DNA from: Lactiplantibacillus dongliensis
Lineage (GTDB): Bacteria; Bacillota; Bacilli; Lactobacillales; Lactobacillaceae
NCBI RefSeq assembly: GCF_005405105.1
Contig: NZ_BJDK01000028.1
Coordinates: 1-49,629 of the forward strand
Length of the DNA stretch: 49,629 bases
Direction of reading: 5' to 3'
Below, in pieces: positions 17,141 to 26,819 of this stretch; the stretch's first letter is position 1, and each line of letters begins with the position of its first letter. The notes beneath the pieces are model-generated. The model did no database searches. It was not told where the DNA came from and was given only the letters and a program-made list of their open reading frames with translations. A program made the position numbers and the translations under genes.

Positions 17141-17896
17141 ATGAAATTTATTTCTTGGAACGTCAATGGCTTGCGAGCCGCTGTGAAGCATGGCTTCTTA
17201 GATCGCTTTAACCAATTTGATACTGATTTTATTGGGATTCAAGAAACCAAGCTGCAAGCCGGTCAAATCGACCTTGACCTCCCCGGCTACTATCAATATT
17301 GGAATTACGCCGAACGTAAAGGCTATTCCGGCACCGCCATTTTCACCAAGCATCAGCCCAATGCCGTCACTTATGGCATTGGCGTCCCTGAATTGGATAC
17401 CGAAGGCCGGGTCATTACACTGGAGTATGACCATTTTTACTTTGTCACCTGCTACACCCCCAACTCTGGTGGTGAGCTAAAACGACTCGATTACCGTCAA
17501 ACTTGGGAAGATGCCTTTTTAGCCTACATCAACCGTTTAGATGCCAATAAACCGGTCATCTTCTGTGGTGACCTCAATGTGGCCCATGAAAATATTGATT
17601 TAAAAAATTGGCGTAGCAATCATCACAGTGCTGGTTTCACCGATGAAGAACGGGCTAAGTTCAATACCCTACTTAGCAACGGTTATACCGACACGTTCCG
17701 GCACTTCTACCCCGATCAGACTGAAATCTATTCTTGGTGGAGCTATCGTGCCCAAGCTCGGGCTAATAATTCTGGTTGGCGGATTGATTACTTCATCACG
17801 TCCAATCGATTAGTCGACCGGTTGATCAATGCCCGCATTTTAACTACAGTTATGGGCTCTGATCACTGTCCAGTGGAACTCGATATTCGTCTTTAA
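17141..17896 (+). CDS. Exodeoxyribonuclease III
   Basis: This 251-residue enzyme of the ExoIII/APE1 AP-endonuclease family cuts DNA 5' of abasic sites and degrades 3' ends in base-excision repair. The family motifs are in order: ISWNVNGLRA, IQETKLQ with the metal-binding Glu, YTPNSG, GDLNVAHENIDL, WSYRAQARANNSGWRIDY and GSDHCPVELD with the catalytic His/Asp. The ATG at 17141 is used because AAAGGATGG lies just upstream; the ATG at 17129 is inside that site. It is followed 85 bases later by a DnaQ-like exonuclease, which suggests a small repair pair sharing one terminator. Confidence 0.95.
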   Translation: MKFISWNVNGLRAAVKHGFLDRFNQFDTDFIGIQETKLQAGQIDLDLPGYYQYWNYAERKGYSGTAIFTKHQPNAVTYGIGVPELDTEGRVITLEYDHFYFVTCYTPNSGGELKRLDYRQTWEDAFLAYINRLDANKPVIFCGDLNVAHENIDLKNWRSNHHSAGFTDEERAKFNTLLSNGYTDTFRHFYPDQTEIYSWWSYRAQARANNSGWRIDYFITSNRLVDRLINARILTTVMGSDHCPVELDIRL

Positions 17897-17981
17897 GGCC
17901 AACCAAATTACTTTACAATGGGGCCAATTGCCCTTAGAATGACAATTAATTAAAATGACTCTATGAAATCAGGTGAACCTT

Positions 17982-18518
17982 TTGAACTTTGTTGCCATGG
18001 ACTTCGAAACCGCTAGTGGTAAACGCGATAGCGCCTGCTCACTAGCCTTAACCATTGTCCGCAATAGCCAAGTTGTTGATGAATTTTACACCCTCATCAA
18101 ACCGGAAACGGAATTTTTCTGGCGCAATATCCAAATTCATGGGATTCATGAAGCCGATGTCGCCGATGCCCCTAAGTTCCCGGAAGTTTGGCAGCATATT
18201 GAACCCTTTTTCCAGCGTGACCGGTTAGTCATCGCCCACAATGCCCCATTTGATACCGGTGTTTTACGGCAGACACTCGCACATTATGGCATTAGTGCCC
18301 CTGAATATCTGTCGATGGACACCGTCAAGACGAGTAAAAAATTCTACCCTGAATTGCCGAACCACAAACTAGATACAATGTGCCGCGCCCTCAACATTGA
18401 CCTAGAACATCATCACAATGCGCTCGACGATAGTCTGGCTTGTGCTAACATCTTATTAGCCGAAGCCGCTAATTTTGGCCCAGAACGCTTGAAACCATTT
18501 GTGCGGGTTCAAGGCTAA
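17982..18518 (+). CDS. DnaQ-like 3'-5' exonuclease
   Basis: This protein of about 178 residues is a stand-alone DEDDh exonuclease. ExoI is VAMDFETA, ExoII is VIAHNAPFDTGVL and ExoIII is HHNALDDSLA, so all four acidic residues and the His are present. It resembles the proofreading domain of DNA polymerase III epsilon/PolC and may trim 3' ends in repair. The start is probably TTG at 17982, with AGGTGA five bases upstream, giving LNFVAMDFETA as in relatives. A GTG at 17973 is in frame but overlaps the ribosome site. It shares a direction with the exonuclease III gene and ends before a strong terminator. Confidence 0.88.
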   Translation: MNFVAMDFETASGKRDSACSLALTIVRNSQVVDEFYTLIKPETEFFWRNIQIHGIHEADVADAPKFPEVWQHIEPFFQRDRLVIAHNAPFDTGVLRQTLAHYGISAPEYLSMDTVKTSKKFYPELPNHKLDTMCRALNIDLEHHHNALDDSLACANILLAEAANFGPERLKPFVRVQG

Positions 18519-18577
18519 AGGGACAATAATTCACCCATAAGCGAATCAGCTTAGCAAACTGGTAATGAATACAATCG

Positions 18578-18614
18578 CGTGAGGTCACCTACACAAGTTG
18601 ACCTCACGTTTTTT
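18578..18614 (+). terminator. Terminator after the exonuclease genes
   Basis: CGTGAGGTCA (18578-18587) pairs with TGACCTCACG (18599-18608), and six T follow. Confidence 0.88.
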
Positions 18615-18730
18615 CATCCATTTGATGTTAGCCCGCTTATGCTGGCCCACTTTAAAGTTCACAAGCTACCCTGACCTAAAACCGAGAACAATATTCACAT
18701 CATCGTCAACAGCTAAACTAACTGATCAGT

Positions 18731-18900
18731 CATTAACGCCGGGCGGCCCAGAATTGGCTCAATGGTGTCGTTTATCTTAGCCGGTGATTTTCCGACTTAG
18801 ATAAAGCCCGGCTTGCGAGACCGTACTTCGGCTCGCAAACGTGGCCACCACGTTCCAGCCAATTCTGGGCCAACCAAAGTGGCAAGCTAGCCCCAACTAA
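18731..18900 (-). repeat. Repeat A, full copy in reverse orientation
   Basis: The outer stem GGCCCAGAATTGGCT/AGCCAATTCTGGGCC is perfect. Hairpin P2 here uses GCGAG/CTCGC where other copies use GTAAG/CTTAC, GGAAG/CTTCC or ATGAG/CTCAT. P3 uses TTTATCT/AGATAAA. The copy ends (CCAACTAAC) five bases from the stop of the acetyltransferase gene. Confidence 0.85.
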
Positions 18901-18905
18901 CTGTC

Positions 18906-19421
18906 TTAAACCGGCAATACCATATCAATCGCACAGACTTTTTCACCAGTGGGATCAACCACTTGATATGCAGTCGGCGTCACTGATTTAAAGCCAAGTT
19001 GTTGATACAACTTAACGGCTCGCGTATTACGCGTTTGCACCGTTAAGAAAAGTTCCGCCAACGTACTGAAGTCACGTGCCCAAGTAATCAATTCTTCAAC
19101 CAAAGCGGTACCCAAGCCATTGCCCCAGTATTGCTTTAGAACGGCCACACCAATCTCACCACGCGGCTTTAATAAATCTTCCGTGGCTTGCACGGTACCG
19201 ACCCCAATCAATTGCTGATCTAAGACGGCTACAAAGATCGTATTAGTTGTCGTCCGCGTAATCTGTTCGATCTGTGCCCGTTCATCGGCTTCACTCAATT
19301 CCCCGAGACCGTCATCGACCGTAAACGTGTTTGATTCCGTTGCTAACTGCAGTAACAACGCTAATAATTGCGCCGCATCGGAAGCTTCCGCTGGGCGTAC
19401 ATCGACAACTTCAGCTGTCAT
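18906..19421 (-). CDS. GNAT-family N-acetyltransferase
   Basis: This 171-residue acetyl-CoA-dependent transferase has the GNAT fold: GVAVLKQYWGNGLGTALVEEL carries the Q/RxxGxG/A acetyl-CoA loop (QYWGNGLG), and VQTRNTRAVKLYQQLGFKS is the family's C-terminal signature. The substrate is unknown. It follows tsaE with almost no gap in the ung-eutD-tsaE run, a position where GNAT enzymes (for example RimI-like) often occur, but the sequence does not mark it as RimI. The ATG at 19421 is preferred, with GAGGGG 8 bases upstream; a GTG at 19430 overlaps the tsaE stop. Confidence 0.85.
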   Translation of the reverse strand: MTAEVVDVRPAEASDAAQLLALLLQLATESNTFTVDDGLGELSEADERAQIEQITRTTTNTIFVAVLDQQLIGVGTVQATEDLLKPRGEIGVAVLKQYWGNGLGTALVEELITWARDFSTLAELFLTVQTRNTRAVKLYQQLGFKSVTPTAYQVVDPTGEKVCAIDMVLPV

Positions 19422-19426
19422 GTTGC

Positions 19427-19888
19427 TCACCCCTCTAACGAATCCGCTAACTGTTGATAGTGTTCGCCATGGGCTTGAAGTGTGATCGTCCGGTCATCAT
19501 CTTGATCACCAGAACGTTTGAGGGCAATCCGTAAATACGTCGTCGGTAACAATTCACTAATGAATTGTGACCATTCGACAACACTGACGCCATCACCATC
19601 AAAATACTCATCTAAGCCTAGATCTTCAGCGCCACCATCTTCCAGCCGATACACATCCATATGATACAGTGGCAGACGCCCTTGATGATATTCACGCACC
19701 AACGTAAAGGTTGGACTTTTAACATTACGGTCGATTCCTAAACTTTGGGCTAACCCTTTGGTAAACGTGGTCTTCCCCGCACCAAGGTCGCCGTCTAATA
19801 AGATTAAATCGCCTGGCTGGACCAATTTTCCAAGTTTGGCACCTAGTTGCATGGTTTCCGCCGGCGATGTGACTGTGATTGCATCCAT
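19427..19888 (-). CDS. tsaE: tRNA N6-threonylcarbamoyladenosine biosynthesis ATPase
   Basis: TsaE is the ATPase that drives the TsaB-TsaD complex making t6A37 in ANN-decoding tRNAs. The 153-residue length is normal. Walker A is GDLGAGKTTF; the family's SPTFTLVREY, YHMDVYRLE and VVEWSQF segments follow. It lies 104 bases downstream of eutD and overlaps the acetyltransferase start region. GGAGG lies 14 bases before the ATG, longer than usual, so translation may be modest; no better in-frame start is visible. Confidence 0.94.
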   Translation of the reverse strand: MDAITVTSPAETMQLGAKLGKLVQPGDLILLDGDLGAGKTTFTKGLAQSLGIDRNVKSPTFTLVREYHQGRLPLYHMDVYRLEDGGAEDLGLDEYFDGDGVSVVEWSQFISELLPTTYLRIALKRSGDQDDDRTITLQAHGEHYQQLADSLEG

Positions 19889-19992
19889 AATTTATCCAAA
19901 ATCCTCCATTCAAACTAACTCTTCTTATTATAGAAAAAACGGGCTAAACTTCAAAGTTCAAGCTCCGAAGTTTTTCCCGCTTAACAAACAAA

Positions 19993-20973
19993 TTAGGCTT
20001 CTAACCCTTGAGCTGCGGTAATAATCGCAACTTTATAGACATCTTCTTCACTAGCGCCCCGTGATAAATCAGACACTGGCTTGTTCAAGCCTTGTAAGAT
20101 TGGCCCAACCGCTTCAAAGCCACCGAAACGTTGTGCAATCTTGTAGCCGATGTTCCCGGATTGTAATTCTGGGAAGACAAAGACATTCGCGTGACCGGCC
20201 ACTTTTGAACCCGGTGCTTTTTGCAAACCAACCTTTTCAACAAAGGCTGCATCGAATTGCATTTCACCATCAATCGCGACATCAGGCGCGGCTGCTTGCG
20301 CTTTAGCGGTGGCTTCTTGGACTTTAGTCACCATGTCACCCTTAGCTGACCCTTTTGTTGAGAAGCTCAACATGGCTACTTTAGGGTCAATATCAAAGAC
20401 TTTGGCCGTAGCGGCACTTTGAGTCGCAATTTCAGCTAAAGTATCGGCATCTGGATCAATGTTGATGGCACAGTCCGCGAAGACGTAGCGTTCGTCACCT
20501 TTTTGCATGATGAACGCCCCACTAATACGATGTGAACCAGGCTTAGTCTTAATAATCTGTAAAGCGGGCCGAACCGTATCCCCAGTAGGGTGAACGGCGC
20601 CAGAAACCATCCCGTCTGCTTGCCCCATATACACGAGCATCGTCCCAAAATAGTTTTCATCTTCGAGCATCTTGGCAGCTTGTTCTGGGGTATTCTTCCC
20701 TTTGCGCCGCGCAACTAACGCATCCAGCATCGCTTGCTTGTCAGCAGCCGGATACGTGGCGGGATCTAATACTTGCACACCGGTTAAATCGGCCTTCAAT
20801 TCTTTCGCAACCGCTTCAATTTTAGCGTTTGGCCCTAAAACGATTGGTTTTACTAAGCCATCGGCCGCTAGTCGAGCCGCCGCACCGACGATCCGCGGTT
20901 CAGTCCCTTCAGGGAAGACGATTGTTTGATTTTTACCAGTAATTTTCTGTGCTAATGCTGTAAATAAATCCAT
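19993..20973 (-). CDS. eutD: Phosphate acetyltransferase
   Basis: This 326-residue short-form Pta (PTA_PTB family) interconverts acetyl-CoA and acetyl-phosphate, the step before acetate kinase. The family segments VFPEGTEPRI, GMVSGAVHPTGDTVRPALQ, FSTKGSAKGD and VFPELQSGNIGYK are visible. It lies 26 bases after ung, with GGAGGG 8 bases before the ATG, so it is cotranscribed with ung and probably tsaE. Together with pyruvate oxidase at 33.6-35.4 kb it would use acetyl-phosphate under aerobic or slow growth. Confidence 0.94.
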   Translation of the reverse strand: MDLFTALAQKITGKNQTIVFPEGTEPRIVGAAARLAADGLVKPIVLGPNAKIEAVAKELKADLTGVQVLDPATYPAADKQAMLDALVARRKGKNTPEQAAKMLEDENYFGTMLVYMGQADGMVSGAVHPTGDTVRPALQIIKTKPGSHRISGAFIMQKGDERYVFADCAINIDPDADTLAEIATQSAATAKVFDIDPKVAMLSFSTKGSAKGDMVTKVQEATAKAQAAAPDVAIDGEMQFDAAFVEKVGLQKAPGSKVAGHANVFVFPELQSGNIGYKIAQRFGGFEAVGPILQGLNKPVSDLSRGASEEDVYKVAIITAAQGLEA

Positions 20974-20999
20974 GTTGATGACCCTCCAATAAAGTTAAA

Positions 21000-21692
21000 T
21001 TAATTTTTGAGACTAACGTGTTCTGGAAGCTGCCAATTAATCGGTTGTTCGCCAAAAGATTCTAAGGCAATGTTGGTCTTGGAAAATGGTTTGGAGCCAA
21101 AGAAACCGCGATAAGCTGATAACGGACTAGGATGTGGGGCTTGTAAAACCACATTCGTCTTGGTATCAATCAGCTTGATCTTAGAACGGGCAGCTTTGCC
21201 CCACAAGATAAAGACCACTGGCGTTGGCCGCGCTGATAACCGTTGGATGGCAACATCGGTCAACCGTTCCCAACCTTTGCCAGCATGTGAAAAGGCCACC
21301 CCATTTTGAACGGTCAAAACGGAGTTGAGCAACAAGACCCCTTGCTTAGCCCAAGCTTCCAGATAACCATGGTTAACGGGCGTACAGCCGACATCATCCT
21401 GTAATTCCTTATAAATGTTGACGAGTGACGGCGGGACTTGGACCCCGGGCATCACCGAAAAACTGAGACCATGCGCCTGATTGGGCCCATGATACGGATC
21501 TTGACCTAAAATCACAACCTTCGTATCAGCAAACGGCGTCCATTCAAAGGCCTGAAAAATGTGATACATATCGGGATGGATATTTTTAGTCCGATATTCA
21601 GATTTTAAAAAAGCATGTAATTGCTGGTAATAGGGCTGTTCGAATTCGGGTTCCAGCACGTCCCACCAATCAGTATGAATAAACGCTTTCAT
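21000..21692 (-). CDS. ung: Uracil-DNA glycosylase
   Basis: This family-1 UDG removes uracil from DNA. The 230-residue protein has [18 protein letters not shown] with the water-activating Asp, [18 protein letters not shown] and [13 protein letters not shown] with the catalytic His in the minor-groove loop. All are canonical. The ATG at 21692 is used because AGAGGTG lies 6 bases upstream; the upstream GTG overlaps it. It is the first gene of ung-eutD-tsaE-GNAT, divergent from the Cof phosphatase. Confidence 0.96.
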   Translation of the reverse strand: MKAFIHTDWWDVLEPEFEQPYYQQLHAFLKSEYRTKNIHPDMYHIFQAFEWTPFADTKVVILGQDPYHGPNQAHGLSFSVMPGVQVPPSLVNIYKELQDDVGCTPVNHGYLEAWAKQGVLLLNSVLTVQNGVAFSHAGKGWERLTDVAIQRLSARPTPVVFILWGKAARSKIKLIDTKTNVVLQAPHPSPLSAYRGFFGSKPFSKTNIALESFGEQPINWQLPEHVSLKN

Positions 21693-21807
21693 CCTTAACA
21701 CCTCTTGATTTATTGTAGCATACTCAAAACCAGTAATGATAATAATTCTGAATTAGCTGACAAACATGTTAAAATGGTTTTATTAAGACAACTAAGGATG
21801 TGACATC

Positions 21808-22677
21808 ATGATTTCGATTATTGCTTCTGACATGGATGGGACCTTGTTGAATAATGAAATGACGGTTTCTGACTTCAACGCCCAGGCCATTTTAAAAGCC
21901 CAGCAACAAGGCGTGCATTTCATCGTTTCAACTGGCCGCCGTTATTCCGAAGCCCAACCGTTGATTGCCGCGCAAGGAATCACGGCGCCCCTAATTACCT
22001 TGAACGGTGCCGAGGTGTATGACGCCTCCGGTAAGATGTTGGATATGGTTCCAATTACGAAGACCGTCTCACGGGCAATCTTCCACACCCTAACGTCGCA
22101 AGGCTACTACTTCGAAGTCGTGGGTACCGATGGGGTTTACTCTAACAACAAAGTTAAACGCATTGAAGAAATTGCCTACTTATTAACCAATCTTAATCCC
22201 GATACATCCTTTAAAATTGCGATTTCGTTAGCGTCCGCGCGCTTGGAATTGATGGATATTAACTACGTCGACGATTACAGTGACCTGCTGAACGATCCTA
22301 AAAAGCACATTATGAAGATTATCGCTTTTAGCCAAGCTGGACCCAAAAAACTACAGCCGCTTTCAGATGAACTGCTGGCTAAGCATTCGTCCATCAAGAT
22401 TACATCTTCATCACGGTCAAACATTGAAATCAACAATATCAATGCGCAAAAAGGCATTGCCGTCGAACGCTATGCCAACATGTTGCATACGCCGATGAGT
22501 GACGTGATGGCGATTGGTGATAACAACAACGACGTCTCCATGCTCAAATTAGCTGGGACCAGCTACGCCATGGGTAATGCTTCCGTTGAAGTTAAACAAT
22601 TGGCTAATCATTTAGCGGATACAAACGTTAACGATGGCGTTGGTAAGGCCATTTTGGAAGTACTCGCGCAACAATAG
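21808..22677 (+). CDS. Cof-type HAD-superfamily phosphatase
   Basis: This 289-residue HAD-IIB/Cof hydrolase is probably a sugar-phosphate or flavin-phosphate phosphatase. All motifs are canonical: SDMDGTLL (both Asp), STGRRYSEA, the Lys in INAQKGIAVER and IGDNNNDVSML. It has the Cof cap domain between motifs II and III. AAGGATGTG precedes the ATG. The next gene starts 24 bases after its stop, so the two form an operon ending at 23271-23302. Substrate specificity cannot be read from sequence. Confidence 0.92.
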   Translation: MISIIASDMDGTLLNNEMTVSDFNAQAILKAQQQGVHFIVSTGRRYSEAQPLIAAQGITAPLITLNGAEVYDASGKMLDMVPITKTVSRAIFHTLTSQGYYFEVVGTDGVYSNNKVKRIEEIAYLLTNLNPDTSFKIAISLASARLELMDINYVDDYSDLLNDPKKHIMKIIAFSQAGPKKLQPLSDELLAKHSSIKITSSSRSNIEINNINAQKGIAVERYANMLHTPMSDVMAIGDNNNDVSMLKLAGTSYAMGNASVEVKQLANHLADTNVNDGVGKAILEVLAQQ

Positions 22678-22701
22678 CTTACCGGGAAATGAGGGTTTGA
22701 A

Positions 22702-23268
22702 ATGCGTAAATTATATTTCAGCCGCAACAGCTTCGCTAAAGGCGCTCGCATCGTCCGCGATGGTCATAACCAATCACACTACCTGCTCGTTGGCCGCTGG
22801 GGGCGCCGCCAAGACGCTTTAAGCCTCTACGCCATTCATGGCGAACTGCTTGCCGAAATTAAACAAACCTCACTCGGCCTTTTGCCGAAGTTTGATTTGT
22901 ATTACAATCGCCAAAACGTCGGCTCGATTAGCAAGACGCTTGGCTTTTGGCATGAAATGATTTTCGTGCGCAAGCTCCGCTGGATTATTATGGGCAGCCT
23001 TAATTCTGAAAGCTACCGAATCTACCACGGCACGGAACTCGTCATGACGATGCGGCCAGTCGTCACCTCAAATGGCGAAGCCTTTGAATTAGCAATTACT
23101 GATGAAAATACGGAGCCACTCTGTATTTGTATCGCCGCCATCTTAGATCATTGGCAAAAGCCGACTAATCGCGAACAGTCGCGACTACCGAAAAGCGGCT
23201 ACAACGTTACTTTTGGTGAAAGTAACTATACGTTACATCCGCATGCAAAATTACCATTACCGAAGTAA
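22702..23268 (+). CDS. LURP-one-related/YxjI-like protein
   Basis: The 188-residue protein looks like the LURP-one-related (Tubby C-terminal-like) family. It has an N-terminal LYFSRNSFAKGARIVRDG-type strand, ALSLYAIHGELLAEIKQ, and the LGLLPKFDLYYNRQNVGSISK segment typical of YxjI proteins, with beta-strand-rich spacing and no signal peptide. The bacterial role is unknown; the fold may bind lipids. GAGGG lies 6 bases before the ATG. It is cotranscribed with the Cof phosphatase. Confidence 0.65.
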   Translation: MRKLYFSRNSFAKGARIVRDGHNQSHYLLVGRWGRRQDALSLYAIHGELLAEIKQTSLGLLPKFDLYYNRQNVGSISKTLGFWHEMIFVRKLRWIIMGSLNSESYRIYHGTELVMTMRPVVTSNGEAFELAITDENTEPLCICIAAILDHWQKPTNREQSRLPKSGYNVTFGESNYTLHPHAKLPLPK

Positions 23269-23270
23269 TC

Positions 23271-23302
23271 AAAAAGTCACTCACAATGGTGGGTGACTTT
23301 TT
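23271..23302 (+). terminator. Terminator after the Cof phosphatase operon
   Basis: AAAAAGTCACTCAC (23271-23284) pairs with GTGGGTGACTTTTT (23289-23302, one G-T pair), and further T bases follow, starting directly after the stop codon. Confidence 0.85.
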
Positions 23303-23379
23303 TTGATGACTGGTCGTTGACGTGACAAGCCGTTGCGGTTGGTTTAAGCGCTGGTTTAACTTCATTGACTCAGATACCT

Positions 23380-23934
23380 TTACATGTAATGCACGTTGTT
23401 TAACGCCAGCAACGCTTTAAGCCGCCGTTCATTGTCCTCGTCCAACATGATTTCATTTTGCTGCAGGCACTTTGACACGCCAATCCCGATCCGTGTAATG
23501 ACGTACAAATTCGATCCAGATCGCTGATCAATTAATTCTGTATAATAAGACGCCAATAACTGCCGTAATGGCTGATCGTGTTGGTCATCGAGATTGGCAA
23601 CTAAATCGGCAATTAACCCCAAGGCGACCTCGGCGCGGTCATGACCGCTGGCATACCATTTCATTGCATTCATCTGCTGCTGACTCCCCTTATGGAACAG
23701 TACACTAAAGAATGACCGTTTCGGCTGAGGCGACGTTAATCCTAATAACTGGTCTGTCGTAACGCCAAATAACTGACTTAGCTGAACTAAGCTTTCTAGG
23801 TCTGGATAGCTGCGACCTAACTCCCACTTCGAAATTGTTTGTCGTGTCATTAAAAGATGCGTCGCCAAGTCTTGTTGTGACCATCCCCGTTGTGTGCGCT
23901 GTGCCTTGATATTTTTTCCAACTGACAGTTTCAC
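23380..23934 (-). CDS. XRE-family helix-turn-helix regulator
   Basis: This 184-residue protein has an N-terminal Cro/CI-type HTH (about residues 5-62): GKNIKAQRTQRGWSQQDLAT, then MTRQTISKWELGRSYPDLES, the latter very typical of XRE repressors. A C-terminal helical region of unknown role follows and may sense a ligand or dimerise. The start is a GTG at 23934 because GGGGGA lies 8 bases upstream; longer frames lack a ribosome site. The gene stands alone between convergent neighbours, so its target is not evident. Confidence 0.82.
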   Translation of the reverse strand: MKLSVGKNIKAQRTQRGWSQQDLATHLLMTRQTISKWELGRSYPDLESLVQLSQLFGVTTDQLLGLTSPQPKRSFFSVLFHKGSQQQMNAMKWYASGHDRAEVALGLIADLVANLDDQHDQPLRQLLASYYTELIDQRSGSNLYVITRIGIGVSKCLQQNEIMLDEDNERRLKALLALNNVHYM

Positions 23935-24072
23935 TGTACCAGTCCCCCGTTTCATTCGAAACCCCAATGCCCGCCCGAATTCATTGCACCGACTAAAAGT
24001 AGGGCGCAATGTTTCGTTGCACCCTTATCCGGCAAGCATTTGATGACTAATCTAACACCTATTATACCCCAC

Positions 24073-24110
24073 AAAAAAATGAGCTAAGTCATCGAACTTA
24101 ACTCATTTTT
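24073..24110 (-). terminator. Terminator of the amino-acid ABC transporter operon
   Basis: The AAAAATGAG(C/T)TAAGT stem has a six-base loop and is followed by seven T on the minus strand, 14 bases past the ATPase stop. Confidence 0.85.
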
Positions 24111-24123
24111 GGATTACCTGCAT

Positions 24124-24858
24124 TTACACATTAATCACTTTATTCAAGAAATCTTGTAACCGCGGACTCTTTGGATGGTCAAAGACATCATCCGGCTTGC
24201 CACTTTCTTGAATCAGCCCATCGGCCATAAAGACGACCCGATCAGCCACTTCTTTAGCAAACCCCATTTCATGGGTAACCACGATCATGGTCATCCCATC
24301 GGCCGCTAAGCGCTTCATGACATCCAAGACATCGCCGACCATCTCAGGATCAAGCGCTGATGTTGGTTCATCAAACAACATGATCTTGGGATTCATCGCT
24401 AAAGCCCGAGCAATCGCGACCCGTTGCTTTTGCCCACCAGATAAGGATTTCGGCATCGCATCGACCTTATCCGCTAACCCCACAACATCCAACAAATGAC
24501 GCGCCGTCTTTTCAGCTTCGGCTTTAGATGCCTTCTTGAGCTGAATCGGTGCTAACGTGATATTTTGTAGGACGGATAAATGCGGGAATAGATTGAAATG
24601 TTGGAAGACCATGCCAATATTTTCACGCACTAAGTTGATATTCGTGCCCTTATCCGATAAATCATAACCACTAATAATAACTTGGCCTTGTGTTGGTAAT
24701 TCCAAGTCGTTCAAGCACCGTAAAAAGGTACTCTTCCCGGAACCGGATGGCCCAATCATGCAAACGACTTCGTTATCTTCAACTTCAAGATTCAAGCCTT
24801 TTAGAACTTCATTGTCGCCATAACTTTTGTGTAAATCTTTAACCACAACTTTTGCCAT
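24124..24858 (-). CDS. glnQ: Polar amino-acid ABC transporter ATP-binding protein
   Basis: This 244-residue ATPase belongs to the polar amino-acid uptake (PAAT) group. Walker A is GPSGSGKST, the Q-loop is VFQHFNLF, the signature is LSGGQKQR, Walker B is [12 protein letters not shown] and the switch His is VTHEMGFA. It energises the fused binding protein/permease encoded just upstream. The ATG at 24858 is preferred, with GGAGG 11 bases upstream inside the end of the permease gene; its start lies in the bases just after the permease stop. The likely substrate is glutamine or another polar amino acid; sequence alone does not fix it. Confidence 0.93.
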   Translation of the reverse strand: MAKVVVKDLHKSYGDNEVLKGLNLEVEDNEVVCMIGPSGSGKSTFLRCLNDLELPTQGQVIISGYDLSDKGTNINLVRENIGMVFQHFNLFPHLSVLQNITLAPIQLKKASKAEAEKTARHLLDVVGLADKVDAMPKSLSGGQKQRVAIARALAMNPKIMLFDEPTSALDPEMVGDVLDVMKRLAADGMTMIVVTHEMGFAKEVADRVVFMADGLIQESGKPDDVFDHPKSPRLQDFLNKVINV

Positions 24859-24860
24859 GT

Positions 24861-26297
24861 TTAGTTCATCCTCCTTTGAACCCAATTAGATAACCAAGTC
24901 AATAAGGTAATCAAAATCAAGTAAATAATCGCAATCATTAACCAAATCTTGAACCCTTCAAAGTTCCGCGCAATGATCAATGTCCCAGTTTGTGTTAATT
25001 CAACGATCCCGATAACTGACAAGATTGACGTATCCTTCAAGGTAATGATGAACTGGTTGATAAATGAAGGAATCATGATCCGAATTCCTTGTGGCATGAT
25101 GACTTTACGCATTGCCGTCCAGTATGGTAACCCTAATGAACGTGCAGCTTCCATCTGACCATCATCGACGGCTTTAAAGCCCCCTTTAACAAAGGCCCCG
25201 GTATACGCCCCTTCGTTCAGCATTAAGGTAATCATCCCGGCAATAAACGCCGGAATCTTGAAGCCATGCCCGATTAAATCAGGGAACCCGATGTAGATGA
25301 AGAACGCCAAAACCATTAACGGCATCCCCCGGAAAATATAAATAATCGTGCTAGAAATAGCGGGACCGATTTTACCAGGCATCACACCTAAGACCCCTAG
25401 AATCACACCCATAACGGTCGCTAAAATAATGGAAATAACCGTTAATTCCAGCGTCATCCATAACCCATTACCGATTGTCCCTAAGTTTTGCGTAAAGAGG
25501 CCGATAAAAGTTCGGCTGCTGGCCGTTTCACCAGTTAAGGATGCTTCACTAGAATGTAAATATTTATCAATAATTTTCTTATAAGTACCATCCGCTTTGA
25601 TTGCGGCTAACCCGGCGTTAAATTTCTTTAACAACGCAGCATTTTTGCCCTTTTTAACGGCAAAACCATAGTCACCGGCTTCATATTGTTTTGATACAAT
25701 CTTTAACGCAATCCCGTTTTTAATCCCATAAGACATAACCGGATAATCTTCAAAACAAGCGGCGGAATTACCAACTTTAACATCGTTGTACATGTTATTC
25801 GAGTCGTTGAAATACTTAATCTTGAATCCATACTTGCTTTCAATCGACTTCGCATAAGTTGCCCCGGCTGTCCCGGTCTTCAAAGCCACGGTCTTCCCTT
25901 TCAAATCTTTGAACGTTTTGACCTTACTATCCTTAGCAACGGCCATGACGACCCCGGATGTATAGTAAGCTTTAGAAAAATCAAACGTCTTTTGCCGTTC
26001 TGGTGTCACATTCATGCCGGCAATGACCCCATCAACTTGATTAGCACTCAATTGCTGGACGGCGGCCCCAAAACTGATTGCTTTTAATTTATAATTGATG
26101 TTTTCTTTTTTAGCAATCGCATTTAAAATATCAATATCAATACCTTTATATTTACCACCCTTAGCCTGGAATTCAAACGGGGCAAACGTGGTGTCCGTCG
26201 CGATGGTATATGTCTGCGCATGCGCAGTGGCTCCAAGTGAGAACCAACTGCCCAGTGCCGCCAATACCATGACAACAGCAACTTGCCATTTCTTCAT
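24861..26297 (-). CDS. Fused substrate-binding/permease subunit of polar amino-acid ABC transporter
   Basis: The 478-residue protein joins two functions. After a signal peptide ([18 protein letters not shown].., to about residue 27) comes one bacterial extracellular solute-binding family 3 domain (about 28-250, with [15 protein letters not shown] and [13 protein letters not shown]). A BPD_transp_1 permease domain with about five helices follows (about 270-475), containing the EAA loop [20 protein letters not shown]. This GlnPH-type fusion is common in lactobacilli and tethers the receptor to the translocator. It precedes its ATPase with no gap. AGGAGG precedes the ATG. A possible promoter (TTGGTG-18-TATATT) lies 40-80 bases upstream. 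Confidence 0.92.
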   Translation of the reverse strand: MKKWQVAVVMVLAALGSWFSLGATAHAQTYTIATDTTFAPFEFQAKGGKYKGIDIDILNAIAKKENINYKLKAISFGAAVQQLSANQVDGVIAGMNVTPERQKTFDFSKAYYTSGVVMAVAKDSKVKTFKDLKGKTVALKTGTAGATYAKSIESKYGFKIKYFNDSNNMYNDVKVGNSAACFEDYPVMSYGIKNGIALKIVSKQYEAGDYGFAVKKGKNAALLKKFNAGLAAIKADGTYKKIIDKYLHSSEASLTGETASSRTFIGLFTQNLGTIGNGLWMTLELTVISIILATVMGVILGVLGVMPGKIGPAISSTIIYIFRGMPLMVLAFFIYIGFPDLIGHGFKIPAFIAGMITLMLNEGAYTGAFVKGGFKAVDDGQMEAARSLGLPYWTAMRKVIMPQGIRIMIPSFINQFIITLKDTSILSVIGIVELTQTGTLIIARNFEGFKIWLMIAIIYLILITLLTWLSNWVQRRMN

Positions 26298-26604
26298 GAT
26301 GAGACCTCCTAATTCATTCTACCTCAACGGTATGTCATAAAATATAACATAGATTATGAAATCACACCAACCTAAATTATAATTATTTTCTAATTTCGTT
26401 TTAATGATGGCGGTATCATTTTGAGTTTACTTAACTTTCTTAAGTAGATCTAGTCAGTGAACGAAGAAAACGAGGAAAAGCTGCTTAATTTACGTCTTTT
26501 AAGTTTTGGGATTTACGGTTACCAGGTGACCGCTTGACACCGTGATTAACTTAAATCTGCTGCCGACATTTTAAGCAAGTTAATTATTTATTGGCCTACG
26601 CTTG

Positions 26605-26735
26605 GTGTTAGTTAAAATTGCTGCCTGCCGGTTGGACCCTAAAATGTGAGACCGCCCTTCGGCTCGCAAACGTGGCCACCACGTTTCAGCCGATTCTGGA
26701 CCAACCAGAGTGGCAAATTCAGTTCAACTAACACT
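26605..26735 (-). repeat. Chimeric, internally deleted A-B repeat composite
   Basis: The left part (26605-26645, TGTTAGTT..GCTGCCTGCCGGTTGGACCC) is the outer end of repeat B. It jumps directly into the P2 hairpin and outer arm of repeat A (GAGACCG..GGCTCGC, then ACCACGTTTCAGCCGATTC..). The ends, GTGTTAGTT and AACTAACAC, remain inverted repeats. It is what a composite would become after losing about 250 internal bases. The rest of the 26298-26765 gap has no gene I can support. Confidence 0.75.
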
Positions 26736-26765
26736 AGAAATAGCTTAATGCGTTACTTAACCACA

Positions 26766-26805
26766 AAATAAAAAAGCATCCAAGACTAACAAGTCTTGAA
26801 TGCTT
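26766..26805 (-). terminator. Terminator of the est-rnr-smpB transcript
   Basis: On the minus strand, GCATTCAAGACT pairs with AGTCTTGGATGC (one G-T pair) and is followed by TTTTTT. It lies 15 bases past smpB. Confidence 0.87.
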
Positions 26806-26819
26806 CAGTCAAACGATCA

